Positions 35,108-44,616 of a DNA stretch of 64,000 nt are shown one piece after another. Position 1 is the stretch's first letter. Each line of letters starts with the position of its first letter. The stretch is from an uncultured Eubacterium sp. Its GTDB lineage: Bacteria > Bacillota > Clostridia > Lachnospirales > Lachnospiraceae. The DNA lies in NCBI GenBank assembly GCA_910579075.1, contig CAJTSV010000001.1, positions 1 to 64,000 of the forward strand, given 5' to 3'. Below the pieces are notes generated by a model. The model worked only from the letters and a program-made list of their open reading frames with translations. It was not told the origin of the DNA and did no database searches. Both the position numbers and the translations under genes were made by a program.

Positions 35108-36964
35108 TTAATGAATTTCAAGCAGTGTTTCTTCTGCAAATTCTTTGAGTATCTGTGCACACTGCTGCAGCAGTTTTGCATACTTCATGCCCTGTTTTGA
35201 TATGGCTTTTCCTTCTTCTTCAATCGAATCCAGTGAAAACAGGCTTTCACTTTTGACAATAAGTTCACCAACCGTCATTGTCGAAGACACAATCTGGTAC
35301 ATACTGTTTCTTTCGCACGTTTTTGTCATTTTCTTAACTTTTTTTAACAGTTTTTCATAATCTGCCCGGTTCATGTTTCTGGCCCTGCACATTAAATTTA
35401 TCTTGTGGTAAGCGGTATAGAGCTTTTTCGCATCACGGTAAATATATGCGAACTGCTCTGGAATCGAATGCAGATATTCTACAACTTTATCACGTTCATC
35501 ATTTATAAATTCTGGTTTTACATTTTGAATACATTCCTCAAAATTAATTTCTTCCTTTGGACACGTTGCTTCAATTGCATCACGCAGAGGCATTACCTCT
35601 GTTCCTTCAATATATGCTCCCCCAGCCGTTGCATTAATCACCCTGACATTTGGCCGGTGTTCTTTCATCCCTTTAATATGTGCTTCAAACCACTCTAAAT
35701 ACATTTTCAAATTGCCAAGTGTTGGCAGTTCTTCTTCGTAATTTCCTTTTACCCGTATCATTCCATCTGTATTTTCTTCTGGCATTACATCTTTAAACGT
35801 GCCGTCTGCGTGAGAACGGTTATCTGTATATGCCAAATCCTGTCCTACCAGAATAATCGTATCAAATCCCATTTTATAGAGCAGTGAAAGACAAGTACAT
35901 GCAACAGACCCGCCGCTTGACAGAGATGGCAGTATCCTTCCAATAGCTGTATATGCATAATAAGCTAAGACATGACCGTCTGAATAAAAAAATTTCTTTC
36001 CCCTCTGTTCTTGCAGAATATCTGAATTAGCAGTAGCAGACGCAATAATTGGAATGTCTTTCGCCTCATCTGCCTGAACCAAATCCAGCGGTTTCATAGG
36101 ATCAATTGTACAGAATGCATCAGGATGGATTCCCGCTCGAAGCAGTGGCTTCATCGCTGTATCGACTGCAAGGATAAAAGCCCTGTTTTTTGCTGCCTTC
36201 AGCTCCTGTATATTTTTATTTAAAGAAGGACCAGCTGCCACCAAAATTGCGGGCCTGTCATGAGGTACTGTCTGCATCAGGCATTTTACATGATATCCTT
36301 CACATAAATATTTCATATTTGCCATCTGGTTACGCGCCATATAAGTCGAAAAATTAACGCCTGTCATCTGATTTGAGACTACAAATTCTTCTCTTTTCTG
36401 AATCAGCTTTGTTTTTTCAAACACTTTATCATAAAACAGTTCCTGGTAATTCGGATGAATTACCACTTTTAAGAACATCCTGTTTTCAAAAGACAATATT
36501 CTACGGCATGCTGTGTCAAATGCAGCCTCATTCAACCCTTCCACTACAAAAATAATCGGACGATTTTCTATTTCACTGGATAAATCTACTTCGTTCAGCA
36601 TTTGAAGAAAAATGGAAAGAGATGGCTCATATACAACAACAGCAACCGTCTTGTCCGATTCTTTTATCAGACGTTTTAAGTATATCCCGCTGCCTGTTCC
36701 AAGCAAAAAAACAGGAGCATATTTATGAATTTCTCCGAGATGCTCCATCCAGATATCTGCCGGTTCCCTGGCATTTCTTTTCCCATTCAGATACAAAAGA
36801 CGTTCTCCCTGTTTCACCCGGAAAATTAATTCCCCATCCTGAGAAACCTCTTTTATAATTTCTAATTCATCTAATTTATAATCACCATTTCTCAGCTGTT
36901 CTGCAAACGCTGGATACCATTTTTCCATTGCCATTAAATTGCCATCCAATATTTCTTTACTCAT
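35108..36964 (-). CDS. Maf-like motility accessory factor, DUF115 flagellin glycosyltransferase
   Basis: About 618 residues when started at MSKEIL (36964), whose ATG overlaps the stop of the preceding small gene by 8 bp. The central DUF115/MptE-like domain shows ILVAAGPSLNKNIQELK, FILAVDTAMKPLL, SLSSGGSVACTCLSLLYKMG and LVGQDLAYTDNRSHADG. Maf proteins transfer nonulosonic acid such as CMP-Pse to flagellin Ser/Thr in the cytosol. Its place between flagellin and pseB strongly supports this role. Confidence 0.9.
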   Translation of the reverse strand: MSKEILDGNLMAMEKWYPAFAEQLRNGDYKLDELEIIKEVSQDGELIFRVKQGERLLYLNGKRNAREPADIWMEHLGEIHKYAPVFLLGTGSGIYLKRLIKESDKTVAVVVYEPSLSIFLQMLNEVDLSSEIENRPIIFVVEGLNEAAFDTACRRILSFENRMFLKVVIHPNYQELFYDKVFEKTKLIQKREEFVVSNQMTGVNFSTYMARNQMANMKYLCEGYHVKCLMQTVPHDRPAILVAAGPSLNKNIQELKAAKNRAFILAVDTAMKPLLRAGIHPDAFCTIDPMKPLDLVQADEAKDIPIIASATANSDILQEQRGKKFFYSDGHVLAYYAYTAIGRILPSLSSGGSVACTCLSLLYKMGFDTIILVGQDLAYTDNRSHADGTFKDVMPEENTDGMIRVKGNYEEELPTLGNLKMYLEWFEAHIKGMKEHRPNVRVINATAGGAYIEGTEVMPLRDAIEATCPKEEINFEECIQNVKPEFINDERDKVVEYLHSIPEQFAYIYRDAKKLYTAYHKINLMCRARNMNRADYEKLLKKVKKMTKTCERNSMYQIVSSTMTVGELIVKSESLFSLDSIEEEGKAISKQGMKYAKLLQQCAQILKEFAEETLLEIH

Positions 36965-37295
36965 TCTTTGCATCCACCCCGTCATTTTCTTCTGTGATGA
37001 ATATATCCAACAATTCCCTCAAACCAAAGTCCAGCGTATCTATCATAAGCACCAAGTCTCTCTGACGCACTGCTTCCATGTAATCATTTAGAACATGCAG
37101 TATATAGTCCTGCAAACCTCTGCTTTCTTCCGTCTGCTCGCCCTCACTGATTCCCTGTATCATGGCAGAAGCAAACTGCTGAATCTGTCCTGCCAGTTTT
37201 TCTCCCTCCGTAACTGCGTCAAATTTATGCAGAAAATAATAATTAATGCAAATTATTCCGATTTTATCAGCCAGATTTTTTGCCAATACTTCCAT
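36957..37295 (-). CDS. Small helical protein between flagellin and Maf
   Basis: A 112-residue, mostly helical acidic protein with no recognised motif. It starts 40 bp after the flagellin terminator and is translationally coupled to the Maf-like gene by an 8-bp overlap. It may assist flagellin glycosylation or binding, but no homologue is recognised. Confidence 0.65.
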   Translation of the reverse strand: MEVLAKNLADKIGIICINYYFLHKFDAVTEGEKLAGQIQQFASAMIQGISEGEQTEESRGLQDYILHVLNDYMEAVRQRDLVLMIDTLDFGLRELLDIFITEENDGVDAKNE

Positions 37296-37327
37296 ATATT
37301 ACAGCTCCCGCTTTTCATCTTTTATTC

Positions 37328-37360
37328 AAAAAAACAGAGGTACGATACCTCGTACCTCTG
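37328..37360 (-). terminator. Rho-independent terminator of the major flagellin
   Basis: A perfect 11-bp stem, CAGAGGTACGA and its complement, closes on a 4-nt loop (37335-37360). On the minus strand it is followed directly by seven T (37334-37328). It lies 40 bp after the flagellin stop. Confidence 0.92.
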
Positions 37361-37399
37361 CAATTTTGTATTCCAATTCTATTTAACAGTATAATCAGA

Positions 37400-38602
37400 T
37401 TACCCTAACAGAGATAATACGCCCTGTGTACTCTGATTAGCCTGTGCAAGCATTGACTGTCCAGCCTGTGCAAGAATATTATTCTTGCTGTACTCAACCA
37501 TTTCAGAAGCCATATCTGTATCACGAATACGGGATTCTGCTGACTGTGTATTCTCAGCTACGTTATCAAGGTTTGCAATTGTATGCTCTAATCTGTTCTG
37601 GATAGCACCAAGTGCTGACCTCTGGGAAGACACCTTGTTAATAGCATCCTGAATAGCATCAATAGAAGCGTTTGCAACCTGATAGTTATCTACGCCAACC
37701 ATACCTTTTGCAGTATATCCGCTCAACTGCACACCAGATGTAACCTTTGTCTCAAGGAAATCTGCAAAATTTGTTTTCAGGTCTTCTTCTGCCTTATCCA
37801 TAGCAATGCTGAAATCTGCTGCTGCAACACTTGCTGATGTTCCAAATCTCTGGTTTGTCAGTTTGCCAATAAAATATACACTGCCTGTATCTGTATCAAA
37901 CTGTGCAGCGTAAGTAGAAGCACGGTAAATAGAAGTGCCAAAGCGAAGGCTGATGCTTCCTAAAACTGCAGATATATTAGCACCTTTAGACAAACCTGTA
38001 CTATATATATGACTGGTACCTTTATACCTAACAACAGTAGGACCATTGCCATGCTGAATATCGCCTGCATACTCTTTATTAATTGTCTTTAATCCCAATG
38101 TCTGAGCATTCATGTTGCCGATACTGATACGAATCTTCTGATTTGAGTTTGCGCCAACCTGAAGGTTCTTGTTTGTAAATGTACCATCCAGCAAGTTCTG
38201 CTTATTGAACTGTGTTGTCTGAGAAATTCTGTCTAATTCAGCTGTTAAAGCAGATAACTCCTGATTAATAGCATCGCGGTCGATTTCTTCGTTTGTATCG
38301 TTAGCACCCTGAACTGCCAGTTCATTCATACGCTGTAAGATAGAATGAGCTTCATTTAAAGCACCTTCAGCTGTCTGGATAAGAGATACACCATCCTGTG
38401 CATTGGAAGAAGCTTTGTTTAAGCCGCGAACCTGGCTTCTCATTTTTTCAGAAATCTTTAAGCCTGCTGCATCATCGCCCGCACGGTTGATTCTGTAACC
38501 AGAAGATAACTTTTCAGAAGATTTAGCCTGTGAACCAGTTGTAACGCCTAACTGACGGTTAGCGTTCATAGCTGTGAGATTATGCTGTACTACCATTGCC
38601 AT
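37400..38602 (-). CDS. hag: Major flagellin
   Basis: A 400-residue flagellin with canonical D0/D1 ends (MAMVVQHNLTAMNANRQLG, SSGYRINRAGDDAAGLKISEKM; C-terminal RDTDMASEMVEYSKNNILAQAG and LAQANQ). The variable centre is short, about residues 170-290, and rich in Ser/Thr available for O-glycosylation. It has a strong GGAGG, a sigma-28 promoter, a leader hairpin typical of CsrA control, and its own terminator. It should be the main filament protein and the target of the Pse/Maf system beside it. Confidence 0.97.
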   Translation of the reverse strand: MAMVVQHNLTAMNANRQLGVTTGSQAKSSEKLSSGYRINRAGDDAAGLKISEKMRSQVRGLNKASSNAQDGVSLIQTAEGALNEAHSILQRMNELAVQGANDTNEEIDRDAINQELSALTAELDRISQTTQFNKQNLLDGTFTNKNLQVGANSNQKIRISIGNMNAQTLGLKTINKEYAGDIQHGNGPTVVRYKGTSHIYSTGLSKGANISAVLGSISLRFGTSIYRASTYAAQFDTDTGSVYFIGKLTNQRFGTSASVAAADFSIAMDKAEEDLKTNFADFLETKVTSGVQLSGYTAKGMVGVDNYQVANASIDAIQDAINKVSSQRSALGAIQNRLEHTIANLDNVAENTQSAESRIRDTDMASEMVEYSKNNILAQAGQSMLAQANQSTQGVLSLLG

Positions 38603-38608
38603 AATAAT

Positions 38609-38644
38609 TTTCCTCCTTGAATTTACTGCATCGTCCCTGATGCA
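38609..38644 (-). promoter_or_regulatory. CsrA-type leader hairpin and Shine-Dalgarno of the major flagellin
   Basis: In the leader RNA a 6-bp stem TGCATC/GATGCA (38644-38627) presents the loop AGGGAC, which contains the CsrA core ANGGA. A second ANGGA (AAGGAGGA) is the Shine-Dalgarno itself. This two-site layout is like the B. subtilis hag leader bound by CsrA. csrA and fliW are at 50.2-50.9 kb. Confidence 0.7.
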
Positions 38645-38738
38645 AATTTGTTATTTTGATTTCGATAGAACTCTGGCAAGCCGTACGCACCTGTCTGAAA
38701 TCCTATCATTTTAAGTAATGTTGTTTTACTTGTATTAT

Positions 38739-38765
38739 ATATCGGACGCATGGGCAGATACTTTA
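38739..38765 (-). promoter_or_regulatory. Sigma-28 (SigD-type) promoter of the major flagellin
   Basis: On the minus strand TAAA (38765-38762), a 15-bp spacer and TCCGATAT (38746-38739) match the SigD consensus TAAA-N15-GCCGATAT at all but one position. It lies about 140 bp upstream of the start codon. Confidence 0.88.
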
Positions 38766-38817
38766 TAGCCATCTTAAAATTTTTTAAAGGTTTTATTTAG
38801 TCTCCTGCCAGCTTCTG

Positions 38818-39478
38818 TTATTTATCACAGCGCCGCAAAACAGGAACCAGATTTTTATATGTAATTTCCAGCCTTTCCCATCTTCCATCAATAACTACAG
38901 AATCTGGCAGTAATAAATTCTGCGCCTCAGAAAATGGCGTCATATCTGCCACCATTTGAAATAATTTAATCAAATCTGCTCCCAGTCCATGTTCTGCATG
39001 CTTAAATATGTTTCCATCCACATCATCTGGCCACACAGTTATCAGCGCTGCCCTGTTTCCTAATGTGTTGAAAAACTGTTTCTTTTCACCATTTCCTGCA
39101 TAACGCCCATATCATTGCAATCCAGCCAGCTTTCTCCAGTATCAATATCTGCCTGAATCTCATCTTTACCACTCAGCATCTGTCCATCAACAATTTGTTC
39201 CAGTTTTTCTTCAAAATTCTGCATATACTGGATGCCAAAATAATCGCACTGCAAGACGGCCATATTATATTCATCTGCAAACTGAGTCCTCATTTTATGA
39301 TACACTCTCGAATCAATACAGTCTCCATACCCGGGAATCAGACACAAAATACCTGTCTTGGCATTGATTCCCATCTCTGGAATGCTAAACACAACACGAA
39401 GCCTACGCTGCTTATTACCCCCCCCGGAACATATATGCTGTCCTGAGCAGAAATAAACACTTCCATTTCACTTGCCAT
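38818..39478 (-). pseudogene. DUF2920-family gene, internally deleted, with a poly-G tract
   Basis: An ATG at 39478 with AGGAG 8 nt upstream begins MASEMEVFISAQDSIYVPG and runs into a G8 tract. Past the tract another frame reads VVFSIPEMGINAKTGILCLIPGYGDC to CNDMGVMQ, the N-terminal part of DUF2920 alpha/beta-hydrolase-like proteins. Then a frameshift near 39095 leads into NTLGNRAALITVWPDDVDGNIFKHAEHGLGAD, the family's C-terminal part. About 150 central residues are missing. DUF2920 (617-family) genes lie in the C. jejuni flagellar glycan locus and also carry poly-G tracts. Confidence 0.75.
39418..39425 (-). repeat. Poly-G(8) tract in the DUF2920 gene
   Basis: Eight G on the coding strand, 17 codons after the start. 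With 9 or 6 G the ATG frame would continue into the DUF2920 frame (GGT-AAT-AAG); with 8 it is off. Confidence 0.75.
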
Positions 39479-39595
39479 AATCTGTCTCCTGAATTTCACT
39501 TACTGTAAAATGCACCTGCTTCACTAAATTATTTTAATTGTTTTATATAATACATTTTTTCAGCTATCAGGCCGTACATGCTGCCAGCTGCTGCA

Positions 39596-40642
39596 TTACT
39601 CTGCATATTTCCATTCCATCGGAGTCCCTTTTGGAATATCACACCGTGCTCTCTGCCCAAGTACATTTTCATAATATTTTGTATGCATCCCAATCCCTGG
39701 CCTGATTGATTTCAGATTGGATTCTGAAAATACATCCCCTTTTTTCATATCCTGCGCCACAAATAAGGAACGTGAATTTTTGCGGCTTTTGACTTGTTCT
39801 TCATTCAGCTCATACGTCACTCTGCCTAATGCCCGTTCTGTGTTTCTGATTTTTCTTACCATCTGTCCAAATTCTTCAGGCTCCATGGAAAAAGCCGCAT
39901 CCGGTCCGCCGTCACTGCGTTTTAATGTCAGATGCTTTTCCACCATCTTTGCTCCAAGCGCAACTCCTGCAATCGCCGTTTCGTCCCCCAGCGAATGATC
40001 CGACAGCCCTGTGATACAGCCAAATGTCTGACCCATATTTGATATTACTTTTAAATTCATATTTTCATAAGGTGCCGGATACGCAGAAACACATTTTAAC
40101 AGAATGACATTCTCATTCTGTTCCTGCCGGCAGGTCCTGAGTGCTAAATCAATGTCTTCCAGATAAGCAATCCCTGTTGATATAATGACGGGCTTGCCAG
40201 TTTTTGCTATTTTTTTTATAAATGGAATGTCATTAATTTCAAATGACGCCACTTTATAAGCCGGAACTTCCAGCTTTTCCAGAAAGTCAATGGCAGTCAA
40301 ATCAAAAGGAGACGAAAAGCAGCCGATTCCCCTTGCTTTTGCATGCTGCATCAATTCCTCGTGCCATTCCCATGGCGTATATGCCTTTTGATACAGCTCA
40401 TATAACGTCTGTCCTTTCCAAAGGCCTCTTGCCTGAAAATACTCAGCGCTGCCATTCATCGTAATTGTGTCCGGTGTGTATGTCTGTAATTTTACTGCAT
40501 CTGCCCCCGCATCTGCCGCCGCATCGACAATTTCTTTCGCCCTGTTCAAATCCATTTTATGATTTGCCGACATTTCAGCAACAATATATACGGGCCCGTT
40601 CTCTGTAATTACGTGATTTCCTATCTTTATTTCTTTGTTCAA
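39596..40642 (-). CDS. pseI: PseI, pseudaminic acid synthase
   Basis: A 348-residue NeuB-family synthase. VYIVAEMSANHKMDLNRAKEIVDAA, DAVKLQTYTPDTITMN, CFSSPFDLTAIDFLE and SDHSLGDETAIAGVALGA define the TIM barrel. The last 60 residues are the SAF/antifreeze domain (SLFVAQDMKKGD). It condenses phosphoenolpyruvate with the hexose from PseG. It lies 40 bp after PseF. Confidence 0.94.
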   Translation of the reverse strand: MNKEIKIGNHVITENGPVYIVAEMSANHKMDLNRAKEIVDAAADAGADAVKLQTYTPDTITMNGSAEYFQARGLWKGQTLYELYQKAYTPWEWHEELMQHAKARGIGCFSSPFDLTAIDFLEKLEVPAYKVASFEINDIPFIKKIAKTGKPVIISTGIAYLEDIDLALRTCRQEQNENVILLKCVSAYPAPYENMNLKVISNMGQTFGCITGLSDHSLGDETAIAGVALGAKMVEKHLTLKRSDGGPDAAFSMEPEEFGQMVRKIRNTERALGRVTYELNEEQVKSRKNSRSLFVAQDMKKGDVFSESNLKSIRPGIGMHTKYYENVLGQRARCDIPKGTPMEWKYAE

Positions 40643-40682
40643 ATTGTTTCCCTCTCTTATTTTGTAATGCTGCCTGCACTTT

Positions 40683-41387
40683 CTAACTGCCTTCTTCTTT
40701 ATGCTTCTTTAAATACTCTGCTTTCAATTCAGCCATTTTCCAGTCTTCTTCCGTATCAATGTCCTGAACTTCCTGCTCCGGACATATAATCGGATAAATC
40801 TTTCCATGAATCTGTCTGTATTTCATAAAGCTGGAAACCTCATAGAAATAAAACTGCCCCGCATCATGGTACATTTTTTCCAAATCCTGCGACCTTGCAT
40901 TTTTGAATTCCTCCCATTTATAATGAAAAGAACCATCATCAGAAAAAACATAAGACCTCTGAGGCGGGTAAGAAAACGGAACAACCGGAAGCACCTGCAC
41001 ATAATCATTCGACGAAATCAGCTGCATGCACTGTTTTAATTTATCTGCTGTAATAAACGGATTGGCCGGATACAGGCAGGCCATATAATCAAATGTCCTT
41101 CCCATCTTCTGGTATTCTTCGAGCACCTCCAGTAAAACATCTGTCGTCGTCGAATAATCATCGGAAGCTGCCGCGCTGCGCATAAACGGTACCGACGCGC
41201 CTGCCCTTCTGGCAATTTGCGCGATTTCCTCATCGTCCGTAGAAACCATGACTTCATCAAAGATTTCCGCTTTTAATGCCGCTTCAATGGAATATAGCAT
41301 AATCGGTTTTCCAAGAAACTCTTTTATATTCTTTCTGGGAATCCGTTTGCTTCCTCCACGTGCAGTAATGATTGCAATTGTATTCAT
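40683..41387 (-). CDS. pseF: PseF, CMP-pseudaminic acid cytidylyltransferase
   Basis: A 234-residue CMP-nonulosonate synthetase beginning ITARGGSKRIPRKNIKEFLGKP, with VSTDDEEIAQIARRAG and DIDTEEDWKMAELK near the end. It activates pseudaminic acid with CTP to give the donor used by Maf proteins. It precedes PseI on the same strand. Confidence 0.93.
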   Translation of the reverse strand: MNTIAIITARGGSKRIPRKNIKEFLGKPIMLYSIEAALKAEIFDEVMVSTDDEEIAQIARRAGASVPFMRSAAASDDYSTTTDVLLEVLEEYQKMGRTFDYMACLYPANPFITADKLKQCMQLISSNDYVQVLPVVPFSYPPQRSYVFSDDGSFHYKWEEFKNARSQDLEKMYHDAGQFYFYEVSSFMKYRQIHGKIYPIICPEQEVQDIDTEEDWKMAELKAEYLKKHKEEGS

Positions 41388-41540
41388 TTACACCTGTTCC
41401 CCTCATCCTTTCACATTGGTGCATCAGCATTCCTGTATTTCCAGTTGATGCTGGTTTGCACAAGATTCATCTGGCAGTTTTATGCTACTACCATTCCAGC
41501 AGCTTGTCAATTATATATTCTATTTTCTTCAGAAAGCATC

Positions 41541-42200
41541 TTATTTTACTGCCACTACATGATACCACGAATGCCTGGTTTTTCTATTGTTTTCTGTAAA
41601 CTCAAATAATTCAAGGGATTCCACCCGAAGCCCCGCCTTTTCGTATATCTGCCTTACTTCTTGTTCATTACAGAAAAAATAACGGCATCCATCCCGGCTG
41701 GAATCTTCTCCCAGCTTATACAGCCCGTTCTCCAATCTGCTCCCCTTTTCTATCAGTGTATTTCTCTCGCTTCTCCAGTCTGCCCATATTTTTCCGCCTG
41801 CTTTCAATGCCTTGCACAGATTTTGTAAAATAATGGTATTATCTTCTTTATTATTATAAAACAGGCTGCCATCTGCAATAATTCCATCCATGCTTTCACT
41901 GTTAACCGGAATATCAAATCCTTCGTTTTTTATAACTGTTATCTTTAAATTTTCTGATTCTGCTTTTCGTTTTACGGCCTGAACCGCTTCCTGCGTATAA
42001 TCCATGGCCACGATTTCAAATCCCTCCTGCGCAAGCGCTATGGCATTTCTCCCTGCGCCGCACCCAAAATCTAATAAAACAGCAGGAACCTTGAAATTCT
42101 TTTTCACAAACCTGATTACCCGTTCATCCGGCCACACTAAATTTCCCCTGAGAATTTCTCCGCCCCAGAATTTTCTTGTCTGCTCAAAATCAGCATTCAT
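41541..42200 (-). CDS. Class I SAM-dependent methyltransferase
   Basis: A 219-residue methyltransferase with motif I LLDFGCGAGRNAIALA, AMDYTQEAV for the SAM ribose acid, and DGIIADGSLFYN. It lies between the second PseG and PseF and is likely another tailoring enzyme of the nonulosonic acid or its precursor. The 150 bp between it and PseF hold nothing recognised. Confidence 0.78.
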   Translation of the reverse strand: MNADFEQTRKFWGGEILRGNLVWPDERVIRFVKKNFKVPAVLLDFGCGAGRNAIALAQEGFEIVAMDYTQEAVQAVKRKAESENLKITVIKNEGFDIPVNSESMDGIIADGSLFYNNKEDNTIILQNLCKALKAGGKIWADWRSERNTLIEKGSRLENGLYKLGEDSSRDGCRYFFCNEQEVRQIYEKAGLRVESLELFEFTENNRKTRHSWYHVVAVK

Positions 42201-42267
42201 TCTAATTTCCTCCCTAATGAATCTGTTCTTAATTTTATTTCCACAAATGTATTCTGCATCTTTTCCA

Positions 42268-43320
42268 TCAGCAGTTTTTATTTTTTATAAGCTCTTTAAT
42301 AATATCAGCAATTCGTTCTGCGCCTTTTCCATCAACCAGCTTCTTATTTCTGCGAATAAGTTTTTCTTTTTCTGCCACCGGCTGCCTGTGCATTTTTTCC
42401 AGGAGCAGCATTATCTGTTCTGCCACGGCTTGTGCATCTTCCCTGGCATCTCCTGCCCACAAACCGTTTTCATGTTCTTCCAGCCGTCTGCCAAAATACA
42501 CCTGGTCGTCCGAAAAACCGAAACACACAAATGGAACTCCGCTGGCCATCAATTCATATACCGTTGTTCCGCCAGCAGTAACTGCACAGCGGCTCTGGCG
42601 CATGACCTCATTCATGTTGTTTATATTCTGCATAACTGTAATGTTAGAATAATTCCTGCATAATTCTTTTATTTTTTTATCATCCCTGTTCATCGTTCCC
42701 ATCACAATACAGCAGGATTTTCTTTCGAACCATGGCCGTTCCAGTATTTTTTGCAGCAGACGCCAGGTCATATGATATGTATCACTGCCTCCTGTTGTAA
42801 TCAGCAAGTCATATATTTTTTTTATCTTATGATATTCGTTATGTTCCGATACAAATCCTTCTCTTAACGGCACATACTTCATTCCGGCATAAATATTTAC
42901 TCCGCTTCCTCTGTACAGCTTTTCAATCGTATGCTCATTTTCCCATTCAGAATAATGCAAAACCCCGCACAGATGATATCGCTCTTTGCACAAATCATCC
43001 AGATAAAAAACCGGAACTTCACTTGACAGCTGCTCAAAAAAATAACCTGTTGCTTGATAGGAATCCACAACCAGGCAGTCTATTCCATATTTTTTAATAC
43101 TCTGTCTTACTTTGCTGATTCCAGAATCCCAGTCATCCCATCTCACATTCAGTATATGATAGGGGATATTTTCCTGTTTCAATTTATCTGTATATGCATC
43201 TTCCGCCAATAAAAAAATACATTCCTCCCCGGCAGCCGCACAGCATTTTGCAATGGATATACAGCGAAACAGGTGTCCTGTGGCAATATATTCATTTGCA
43301 TCAGCCCGAAAAGCAATCAT
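42268..43320 (-). CDS. PseG-like UDP-sugar hydrolase (copy 2)
   Basis: A 350-residue paralogue of PseG with RADANEYIATGHLFRCISIA, ITTGGSDTYHMTWRLL, AVTAGGTTVYELMASGVPFVCFG and KLVDGKGAERIADI. It is clearly diverged from copy 1, so it may serve a differently acylated substrate or be the main PseG of this half of the locus. It starts 71 bp after the ATP-grasp gene. Confidence 0.85.
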   Translation of the reverse strand: MIAFRADANEYIATGHLFRCISIAKCCAAAGEECIFLLAEDAYTDKLKQENIPYHILNVRWDDWDSGISKVRQSIKKYGIDCLVVDSYQATGYFFEQLSSEVPVFYLDDLCKERYHLCGVLHYSEWENEHTIEKLYRGSGVNIYAGMKYVPLREGFVSEHNEYHKIKKIYDLLITTGGSDTYHMTWRLLQKILERPWFERKSCCIVMGTMNRDDKKIKELCRNYSNITVMQNINNMNEVMRQSRCAVTAGGTTVYELMASGVPFVCFGFSDDQVYFGRRLEEHENGLWAGDAREDAQAVAEQIMLLLEKMHRQPVAEKEKLIRRNKKLVDGKGAERIADIIKELIKNKNC

Positions 43321-43391
43321 ATTACACCTCCTGTCTGGACAGTCTGTTTCATTACTTCTTACATCCTGTTATTGTCAGGCTATTCCGGCAT

Positions 43392-44384
43392 TTATAGCAT
43401 AATTCTGTTTTGCATTATCAGCATTTCTTTTTCGCTTTTCATCATCGCATCTGTGTACTTTAGCATAACCTCATTTTCATCATACTGTCCAATTTCCGGA
43501 ATGCTTCTTTTCCTGCCCGCATTCCGTGACAAGCAGCGGATAAAATTAACTCCGCATGCATAAGCATGTGGATAGCCACCTCCAAATCTTGGGTTAATTT
43601 CTAATACATGGTATTTTCCATCATATTTAAATAAATCTATATCGGCTGCTCCCCGCAAATTGACTGTCTGAACTATTTTTTTTATAAAATCAAAAAGAGC
43701 CTCATCTTTTACAGACTTTGATTTCTCTGTTTCTCCTGCCCTCATCCGGATTTTTTCTTTTACAAAAACAGCTGTCATCTCTCCGCTTAGAAAGTCTACA
43801 TATACATCTGCACCATATTCCTGTGCGTCAATATATGGCTGGACAACCAGCTTTTCCTGAACATCTTCTGCGTAATAAAACAGCAGTGGAAATGATTTTA
43901 TTTTAAGATTTCCAATGCTTCCAGCCCCCATCCTCTTTTTCGCTATAACTGGAAATTTCATATGATTAATCACATCCTGCATTGTGTTATAATCATACGT
44001 TTCTATACATGAGATACCATTTCCGACAAGCTGTTGATATAACATCAGTTTGTCTCTGCAAGTTCTGACTGTTTCAATATCCGATACTGCTGCCAGTATT
44101 CCTTCTTTTTCAAATATTTCTTTGTTAGAGGCAATCAGTTCTAACTCATCTTCTTGAAGGGGCAGTATCATATGGATATCTTCTTTTTTACAAATTCCTA
44201 AAATAACAGATAAGTAATTACTTTCTACAGCTTTTGGAACAATATAATAAATATCAGACATATAGATTGCAGGTGCATAAATACTGCAGTCAGTCGTTAC
44301 TACTTTATCAAATCCATTCGTTTTCTGTTTAAAATATTTTACTAGCTGGCATCTGGTTCCTGCACTTAAAATCAAAATATTCAC
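43392..44384 (-). CDS. ATP-grasp carboxylate-amine ligase-like protein
   Basis: A 330-residue protein when started at GTG 44384, where GGGAGG lies 7 nt upstream and the Rossmann start NILILSAGTRCQLVKYF follows. The ATP-grasp core has FPVIAKKRMGAGSIGNLKI, VVQPYIDAQEYGADVYVD and HVLEINPRFGGGYPHAYACGV, like the CarB-type family. It probably ligates an amino acid or other acyl group to an amino sugar in the Pse pathway. It is the first gene after the presumed invertible segment. Confidence 0.75.
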   Translation of the reverse strand: MNILILSAGTRCQLVKYFKQKTNGFDKVVTTDCSIYAPAIYMSDIYYIVPKAVESNYLSVILGICKKEDIHMILPLQEDELELIASNKEIFEKEGILAAVSDIETVRTCRDKLMLYQQLVGNGISCIETYDYNTMQDVINHMKFPVIAKKRMGAGSIGNLKIKSFPLLFYYAEDVQEKLVVQPYIDAQEYGADVYVDFLSGEMTAVFVKEKIRMRAGETEKSKSVKDEALFDFIKKIVQTVNLRGAADIDLFKYDGKYHVLEINPRFGGGYPHAYACGVNFIRCLSRNAGRKRSIPEIGQYDENEVMLKYTDAMMKSEKEMLIMQNRIML

Positions 44385-44616
44385 TCTGCCCCTCCCCCTA
44401 TCAAAAATGCATTTATGCCAGCACATATTCTTTTTTCTTTCATAATTTAATGATGTACACTCCCTGTTTTTTCTTCCTAAATTTGCATATATATTTTTCA
44501 CAACTCTTTCCTTGCTCGTTCTATGCATTTCTTAAATAAACATTTACATGCTGTGATGTTTACAATTAAACCTAAATAAACTCGTAATCTTAACTACAGC
44601 ATCGAATTTATAATCA

